Under the pieces are notes generated by a model. That model saw only the letters and a program-made list of their open reading frames with translations, had not been told where the DNA came from and did not search any database. Shown one piece after another: positions 58,980 to 64,000 of a DNA stretch of 64,000 nt; positions within the stretch are counted from its first letter, which is position 1, and each line of letters opens with the position of its first letter. Source of the stretch: Kutzneria sp. CA-103260 (GTDB lineage: Bacteria; Actinomycetota; Actinomycetes; Mycobacteriales; Pseudonocardiaceae). Location: NCBI RefSeq assembly GCF_018263855.1, contig NZ_CP073318.1, positions 2,604,001-2,668,000 on the forward strand, given 5' to 3'. A program made the translations under genes and the position numbers.

Positions 58980-61900
58980 CCCGCCGGGAACGGGGCCACG
59001 AGCAGTGGCTGGCGGCAGCGATGACGGGTGGCCTGCCGGAGCCGAGCCTGCACCGCTGGCAGCCGTTGCGAGTGGGCATAGTCAACCTGTGGGAGTACGA
59101 CCAGGCGGAGTTCTGGTTCGCGGATGGTCGCCTCGTGCTGCGGGGTGGCAACGGGGCTGGTAAGACCAAGGTGCTCGAGCTGACCACCTTGATGCTGCTG
59201 CGCGGGGAGATCGGTGCGTCGGTGCTCGACCCGTTCGGTTCCCAGCACCGCACGATGCGATTCAACCTGCTGCCCACGGGCGAGGACGATGATCCGCGCC
59301 CGCCCTCGGACGCTGGTCTGGGATACGCCTGGGCCGAGTTCGGCCGGATCGATGACGACGGCACGGCGCGGTTCTTCGTCTGCGGTCTCGGTGTCAGCGC
59401 CCGTCGTGGCAGCGGCACTTCCCCCGTGACGACGTGGCATCTCATCACCCAGCTGCGTCCGGGACGCGACCTGCGGTTGTCGACAGCGGATCGGCCGCTC
59501 GACCAGAAGGAGCTCAGGAAGATCGCCGGCGTCACAGTGCCCGACGGCGCTGCCCGGTACCGCACCAAGCTGGCCTCCGAGCTGTTCGGACTGAGCTCCG
59601 ACGCCTACGACAACCTGACCGAACTGCTCAAGCAGCTCCGGAAGCCCAAGTTGGGAGAACGGCTCAACCCCGCCAGTCTCGCCGAGACGCTCCGCGCGGC
59701 CCTGCCTCCGCTCGCGAGCATGGAGATCACCCAGCTCGCCGATGGGTGGGACAATCTGGAGAAGCTGCGCACGGCGGTCGAGCAGACCCGCGACGCCGCA
59801 GTGCAGTTGGCAGGCTTCGTGCGCACCGGCTGGATCCCCTGGGCACGCACCGTGGTGCGCCACCGTGCCGACGCGCTGACCGCGGCGACCACTGAGCTGG
59901 ACCGCACCACCAAGGACCGTCGTGCAGCGGAAACCGCCCTGACCACTGCCCGCGGCGACGCTGACCGGCTGGACGACCGCATCTCGCAGGCGCGTTCAGA
60001 GCGGCAGGACCTCAGCACCGAGCTGCGCGAGCTGCTGGACAGCCAGGCATTCCACGACGCTGTGAGCGCTGCGAGCCGTGTCGAAGGGCTCCGTGAACAG
60101 CTCGATGGGCTGGCCGAGCAACTCGGCGGGGTCGAAGGCCGTCGCGCGGCGGCGGCAGAGGACGTGGCGGAAGCCGCCGAAGCGGCGAAGGAGGCCACCG
60201 GCGGCGTTGAGCGAGCCGAATCAGACGTGGTGCGTGCGTCCGAGCACGTCCAGAACACTGGACACCCCGCCGGACTGCACGACTCGACTGCCCGGCACCT
60301 GCCCTTGCGCGATGTGGCCGCGTTGCGCGCCGACTTCTCGGTCCGCCGGGAACGCTTCGCTCAGTTGCAGGCGCTGCGTGTGACGTTCGAACGCGCCGAC
60401 CGGGACGTCACCCGGTCGGCCGAAACGCTCGCCGACCGAGAGTCGGATCTGACCGAGGCCGCCGAACAACGGGAACAGGCCCGTGAAGGCGTCGCGGTCG
60501 CGGTGGACACACTGCGCAGACAGATCAGGGAGTGGAACGCGGGCACCGTCCTGGCCAAGGCGGACGAGCAGACGGTCGAGCACTGGTGTGACCTGGTCGC
60601 CGAGCTGACCGCCGTGGGCCCGGCGAACAGCCCGGCGGAACATCGCGATGCTTCGCCCGCAGCCGCGATCGCCCGTCACGTCGATCAGGTTCGGGACGGG
60701 GTGAGGTCGCAGCGCAACACGCTCAATCACGAGCGTGCCGGACTCGTGGAGGAGCGCGAACAGCGCACGACGGAACTGGCGGACGCGCTCGACCGGACGG
60801 AGCGTCCACCGGACCCGCCAGACTCGTGGCGCCGGCGTGACCGGCCCGAACCCGACAGCGCACAGGGCGCGGCGTTCTGGCGGTGCGTTCAGCCTGTCAG
60901 TGAGTTGTCGACAGACGAGGTCGACCAGTTGGAGGCGACCCTGGCCGCCGCGGGCGTGCTGGACGCCTGGCTGACTGCTGACGGAGAGCTGGCCACCGTG
61001 GCAGGCGGTGAGCCGGCGGAAACACTCGTCCGCGCAGGGGGAACCCGGCCTGCCGCCAACCTGACCGCGGTGTTGGAACCCACCTCCGCCGGTGGTGTCC
61101 CAGAGACTGCCATCCGCGCCGTGCTTGCGACGATCGGATGGTACGGCTCCCGGCCCGACAACGACGACGCGGTCCAGACCTGGCTTGCGGCCGACGGCAC
61201 GTGGCGGTGTGCCGCCCTGACCGGACGTGCCTACGTCGCCCGACTCGCCTCCTACCTGGGAGCCACCGCCCGTGAGGCCGCCAGGCAACGTGAGATCAGT
61301 CGGTTGCAGACCCTGCTGGCGACGCTGGAGACCTCGATCAGCGCGATCGAATCCAGGATCGGGCGACTCGACGACGACCTGCGCCGCCTCGCTGACGAGT
61401 CCACGAGAATTCCGGGAGAGCGCCAGGTCACTGACGCCGTCACCACCCTGCGGGAGCGGGAACGACGGGTTGCCGACAGTGAACGCAAGGCCGACGCGGC
61501 CAGGACAGTGCACCGCGACAACGAGACCGCCCGGGACACCGCGTGGGCTGCCTTCTCCTCCTACGCAAGCGAGCACGCCTTTCCATTGGACAACCTGGCC
61601 GCGCACGACACGGCATTGCAGACCTATCGCCACGCCGTGGACGACCTCGCCCGGCTGATCGAGATGCTGGACCTGCGCACAGCAGCCATGACGCGAGCAC
61701 GACGCGACCTCGCCACAGCACAACGGCGGCTCGCCGCGGTCGACACCGAACGCAGCGACCTACGCGGCCGGAAACGGCAGGCTGAGGTTCGACTTCGCAC
61801 CGCCGAAGAGGCGCTCACCAGCGACGTCCGCGCACAGTTGGACCGCCGCACCGAACTGGACGGCCTGGTGGAGCACGCCGACCAGAAACTGAATGACCTC

Positions 61901-63187
61901 GCCGCCGCGCTCACCAGCGCCCAGGTCACGGTCACCCGCGCAGAGGAAACCCTCACACGGCACGAGGATCGCCGCAGCACCGCCGAACACAGACGGGACG
62001 CCGCGCTCGCAGTGTGGTGGGAGGTGTACGACGCCGGCCTCGCGCAGCCCCTCGGACTGGAGGAACCAGAACGCCGAAGCGTGGAATCCGCCCGCGAGTC
62101 GGCCCGCGCCGCACGCAGGGAGTTGCCGGACCCCGGCGACGAGGACCGCGCTTGGCGGCACTGCTACAGCAAGCTCGAAACGCTGCGGCAGGAACTGCTA
62201 CCCGATCGCGACGCCCGTGTCCGGGAACCGGACCATGACGGCGCGGTGCAGCGCGTGGTCGTGCTGGCCGACAGCACGGCTGGCTGGCAGGCGCCTTCGG
62301 CCGCCGCGGACCTGCTCGCCGACCAGGTCCGCGCGCAGGAATCCGCGTTCGACTCCGAACAACAACGTGTGTTGACCACCCTGCTCGGCTCGACGTTCAT
62401 CGAACACCTCAAGGACCGGCTGGACTACACCGCTCGGACCTTCACCGACATCAACAAGCAGTTGACCAGCCACCCGACCCGCCACGGCAACGCCGTGCAG
62501 TTGAAGTGGGAGCCCGACCCCACGGACCCGGACGCGGGCACCGTGGTGGACGCCCTGAGCCAGGGCTACCAGCAACTCTCACCCGCACGCCAAGAGACTG
62601 TGCGCTCATTTCTCGCCCGCAAGATCGACGCCGCCAGGGCGGACGCGGCGGCCGGAGGCTCCGCCGACTGGCGGGAGCAGTTGTCCACCGCCCTGGACTA
62701 CCGCGGTTGGCTGAAGATCTCGTTGCAGTACCGGCCTGGTTCGACCAGTCGCTGGGCGCCGTTCGACGCGGCCAAGCACGGCGCCAAGTCCGGCGGTGAG
62801 AAGGTCGTGTTGCTGTCGCAGCCGCTGTTCGCCGCCGCAGTCGTGGCCTACAACGCGGCCAGTGAGATCGCGCCGCGCTGCGTGTGGTTGGACGAGGCGA
62901 TGACTGGCGTGGACGAGGAGATCAAGGCATCGTTCATGGGGTTGACGGTGAGCTTCGACCTGGACGTGATGCTGACCGCCCACGACGAATGGTGCAAGTA
63001 CCCCACTGTCCCGGCGGTGGCCGTGTACGACCTGGCCAGACACAAAGGCCTGCCCGGTGTCGATGCGGTCCCCTACCTGTGGTGTGGTGGGGAGTGGACA
63101 GCCGTCGCGCTGCCGGTCGCCGACATGCGCGCCGACGAGACGCTACTGTCGGCCGACAGCCTGTTCGCCGAGGTGGACACCGATTGA
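58976..63187 (+). CDS. jetC: Wadjet-type JetC SMC-like ATPase (TIGR02680 family)
   Basis: A 1403-aa SbcC/SMC-like ATPase from TTG 58976, with GAGGAGG 7-8 nt upstream. N-terminal head: VLRGGNGAGKTKVLELTTLMLLRG (Walker A, ~57) and SVLDPFGSQHRTMRFNLLP. Long coiled-coil arms (~290-470 and ~780-1060) flank a hinge-like globular segment (~600-760). C-terminal head: KSGGEKVVLLSQPLFAAAVVAY (signature, ~1271) and PRCVWLDEAMTGVDEE (Walker B, ~1302). It is the loop-extruding motor that detects small circular plasmids. It overlaps both neighbours by TTGA junctions. Confidence 0.92.
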   Translation: MTRRERGHEQWLAAAMTGGLPEPSLHRWQPLRVGIVNLWEYDQAEFWFADGRLVLRGGNGAGKTKVLELTTLMLLRGEIGASVLDPFGSQHRTMRFNLLPTGEDDDPRPPSDAGLGYAWAEFGRIDDDGTARFFVCGLGVSARRGSGTSPVTTWHLITQLRPGRDLRLSTADRPLDQKELRKIAGVTVPDGAARYRTKLASELFGLSSDAYDNLTELLKQLRKPKLGERLNPASLAETLRAALPPLASMEITQLADGWDNLEKLRTAVEQTRDAAVQLAGFVRTGWIPWARTVVRHRADALTAATTELDRTTKDRRAAETALTTARGDADRLDDRISQARSERQDLSTELRELLDSQAFHDAVSAASRVEGLREQLDGLAEQLGGVEGRRAAAAEDVAEAAEAAKEATGGVERAESDVVRASEHVQNTGHPAGLHDSTARHLPLRDVAALRADFSVRRERFAQLQALRVTFERADRDVTRSAETLADRESDLTEAAEQREQAREGVAVAVDTLRRQIREWNAGTVLAKADEQTVEHWCDLVAELTAVGPANSPAEHRDASPAAAIARHVDQVRDGVRSQRNTLNHERAGLVEEREQRTTELADALDRTERPPDPPDSWRRRDRPEPDSAQGAAFWRCVQPVSELSTDEVDQLEATLAAAGVLDAWLTADGELATVAGGEPAETLVRAGGTRPAANLTAVLEPTSAGGVPETAIRAVLATIGWYGSRPDNDDAVQTWLAADGTWRCAALTGRAYVARLASYLGATAREAARQREISRLQTLLATLETSISAIESRIGRLDDDLRRLADESTRIPGERQVTDAVTTLRERERRVADSERKADAARTVHRDNETARDTAWAAFSSYASEHAFPLDNLAAHDTALQTYRHAVDDLARLIEMLDLRTAAMTRARRDLATAQRRLAAVDTERSDLRGRKRQAEVRLRTAEEALTSDVRAQLDRRTELDGLVEHADQKLNDLAAALTSAQVTVTRAEETLTRHEDRRSTAEHRRDAALAVWWEVYDAGLAQPLGLEEPERRSVESARESARAARRELPDPGDEDRAWRHCYSKLETLRQELLPDRDARVREPDHDGAVQRVVVLADSTAGWQAPSAAADLLADQVRAQESAFDSEQQRVLTTLLGSTFIEHLKDRLDYTARTFTDINKQLTSHPTRHGNAVQLKWEPDPTDPDAGTVVDALSQGYQQLSPARQETVRSFLARKIDAARADAAAGGSADWREQLSTALDYRGWLKISLQYRPGSTSRWAPFDAAKHGAKSGGEKVVLLSQPLFAAAVVAYNAASEIAPRCVWLDEAMTGVDEEIKASFMGLTVSFDLDVMLTAHDEWCKYPTVPAVAVYDLARHKGLPGVDAVPYLWCGGEWTAVALPVADMRADETLLSADSLFAEVDTD

Positions 63188-64000
63188 CGAGCGAGATTCC
63201 GCCAGGCATCGAGGACTGGGCGCGCCGGCCAGGACCGGCGACGGTACTCGACGCCGTCCACGCCCGGGCCAGGCGCGGACACCGCACCGAGACAGGAACG
63301 CTCACCAGCATCGTGCTGACCGCGCAGCAGCGTCGGGAAGTCGCGTTGCTGCTGGGCACCCGCTGGGAACTGTCTGGCAAACCTGTCCGGCTTCAAGACC
63401 TCGCGGCGAAGCTGTCCGAGCACCACCTGACCGTGCGCGGACTTGTCGAGGCGCTGCGCGGCGGCCAGGTCGAACCCGACAAGGCTCACCGCGACCGCGT
63501 CCAAGCCAGGGCAGCGGCAGAACGAGGGAGCGCGGCCACGTGCCTGATCGAGTCGGGTGTGGCCGCCTCCGTGGTGGAACGGTGGCTGGCTGACGCCGGC
63601 TTGCCACGGCCCGGTTCGGGTGAGCTCCAGCGCTTGGCTGAACAGGTGGCGACCGTTGTCACCCGGCTGCGGACTACGAGCGCAGGGACAAGGCTTGCCC
63701 AACTCGCTGCGGACACTTTGCATGACGCCCATGCGCTCGACGCCGATCGGCAGCTGGGACGCGGGGTGGCGCGGCTGCTGGCGATCGTGCACGGACTCCC
63801 GCGACCGCAGCGGGCCGGCCGAGCGTGGCGGGCGGCGTGGGCCGGTGCCGGGGTGGTGTGTGACGGCGTGTCCTCCCGCGTGCTGGCGTTGAACCTTCCT
63901 TTGACCGGCGATTCCCCGGCCGCGAGGCTGTGTGCCGCCGCCCCCGGCGAGCCGGTCTGGCTGACCCTGCGTTCGCTCGCGGGAACATGGACCGCTCTGG
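63184..64000 (+). CDS. jetD: Wadjet-type JetD nuclease (TIGR02679/DUF3323-DUF2399), 3' partial
   Basis: TTG 63184 overlaps the jetC stop (TTGA) and the frame stays open to the window end, 272 codons. The visible part is the N-terminal DUF3323-type region: GIEDWARRPGPATVLDAVHARARRGHRTETG, SIVLTAQQRREVALLLGTRWELSGKPVRLQDLAAKL, CDGVSSRVLALNLPLTGDSPAA and PGEPVWLTLRSLAG. The topoisomerase-VI-like (Toprim) nuclease core that cuts the trapped plasmid should lie beyond base 64000. Confidence 0.85.
   Translation, partial: MTSEIPPGIEDWARRPGPATVLDAVHARARRGHRTETGTLTSIVLTAQQRREVALLLGTRWELSGKPVRLQDLAAKLSEHHLTVRGLVEALRGGQVEPDKAHRDRVQARAAAERGSAATCLIESGVAASVVERWLADAGLPRPGSGELQRLAEQVATVVTRLRTTSAGTRLAQLAADTLHDAHALDADRQLGRGVARLLAIVHGLPRPQRAGRAWRAAWAGAGVVCDGVSSRVLALNLPLTGDSPAARLCAAAPGEPVWLTLRSLAGTWTAL

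Overview
The window is high-GC DNA with strong G/C bias at third codon positions, GTG and TTG starts and many 4-nt start/stop overlaps. NRPS, AfsR/NB-ARC-like and LuxR genes point to a filamentous actinomycete, most likely Pseudonocardiaceae (Saccharothrix/Lentzea/Actinosynnema-like). The family is an inference; no rRNA or tRNA gene was seen.

Bases 1-21,800 are a biosynthetic locus. A LanB-type dehydratase gene runs in from the left edge and converges on an MFS exporter. Divergent from the exporter is a rightward series: bimodular NRPS (C-A-T-C-A-T-TE), AsnO/clavaminate-synthase-like oxygenase, SyrP/TauD-like oxygenase, second bimodular NRPS (C-A-T-C-A-T, no TE) and an EctB-like diaminobutyrate aminotransferase. 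Two leftward LuxR-family regulators close the locus. The last A domain has an asparagine-like pocket and the TE has a cysteine nucleophile (GWCGG). Two beta-hydroxylases and a Dab-forming enzyme sit alongside. I infer a short peptide containing Dab and a C-terminal beta-hydroxy-Asn, possibly released as a beta-lactone, a lactam or a macrocycle.

Bases 22,300-64,000 are a genomic island of defence genes mixed with decayed mobile DNA. In order: a serine-recombinase tail; a three-gene overlapping operon (NrtR-like Nudix regulator, nucleoside phosphorylase-like protein, membrane protein); an IS630-family element inserted in a lipoprotein pseudogene; a Upf1-like SF1 helicase with a large coiled coil; an acetyltransferase broken by one stop codon; a multi-zinc-ribbon Vsr-like endonuclease; a PD-(D/E)xK protein; a NACHT NTPase; a frameshifted IS110 transposase; a Gabija-type GajA/GajB pair; a frameshifted MauJ-like gene; a second recombinase tail; an HTH-STAND NTPase; an AfsR-like NB-ARC/TPR protein; wreckage of an integrative conjugative element (integrase tail joined to an FtsK/TraB-like gene); and a Wadjet-type jetABCD operon of the DUF2397/DUF2398 branch that leaves the window inside jetD.

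Four proteins of the island share a short N-terminal or linker tag (GIQAxHVxxSPV or NQVxGxxxGxVVQA type), typical of NTP-dependent conflict systems, suggesting related tethering chemistry. The best candidates for an undescribed system are the Nudix-phosphorylase-membrane operon, the zinc-ribbon and PD-(D/E)xK nuclease pair, and the Cys-TE hydroxy-Asn peptide pathway.
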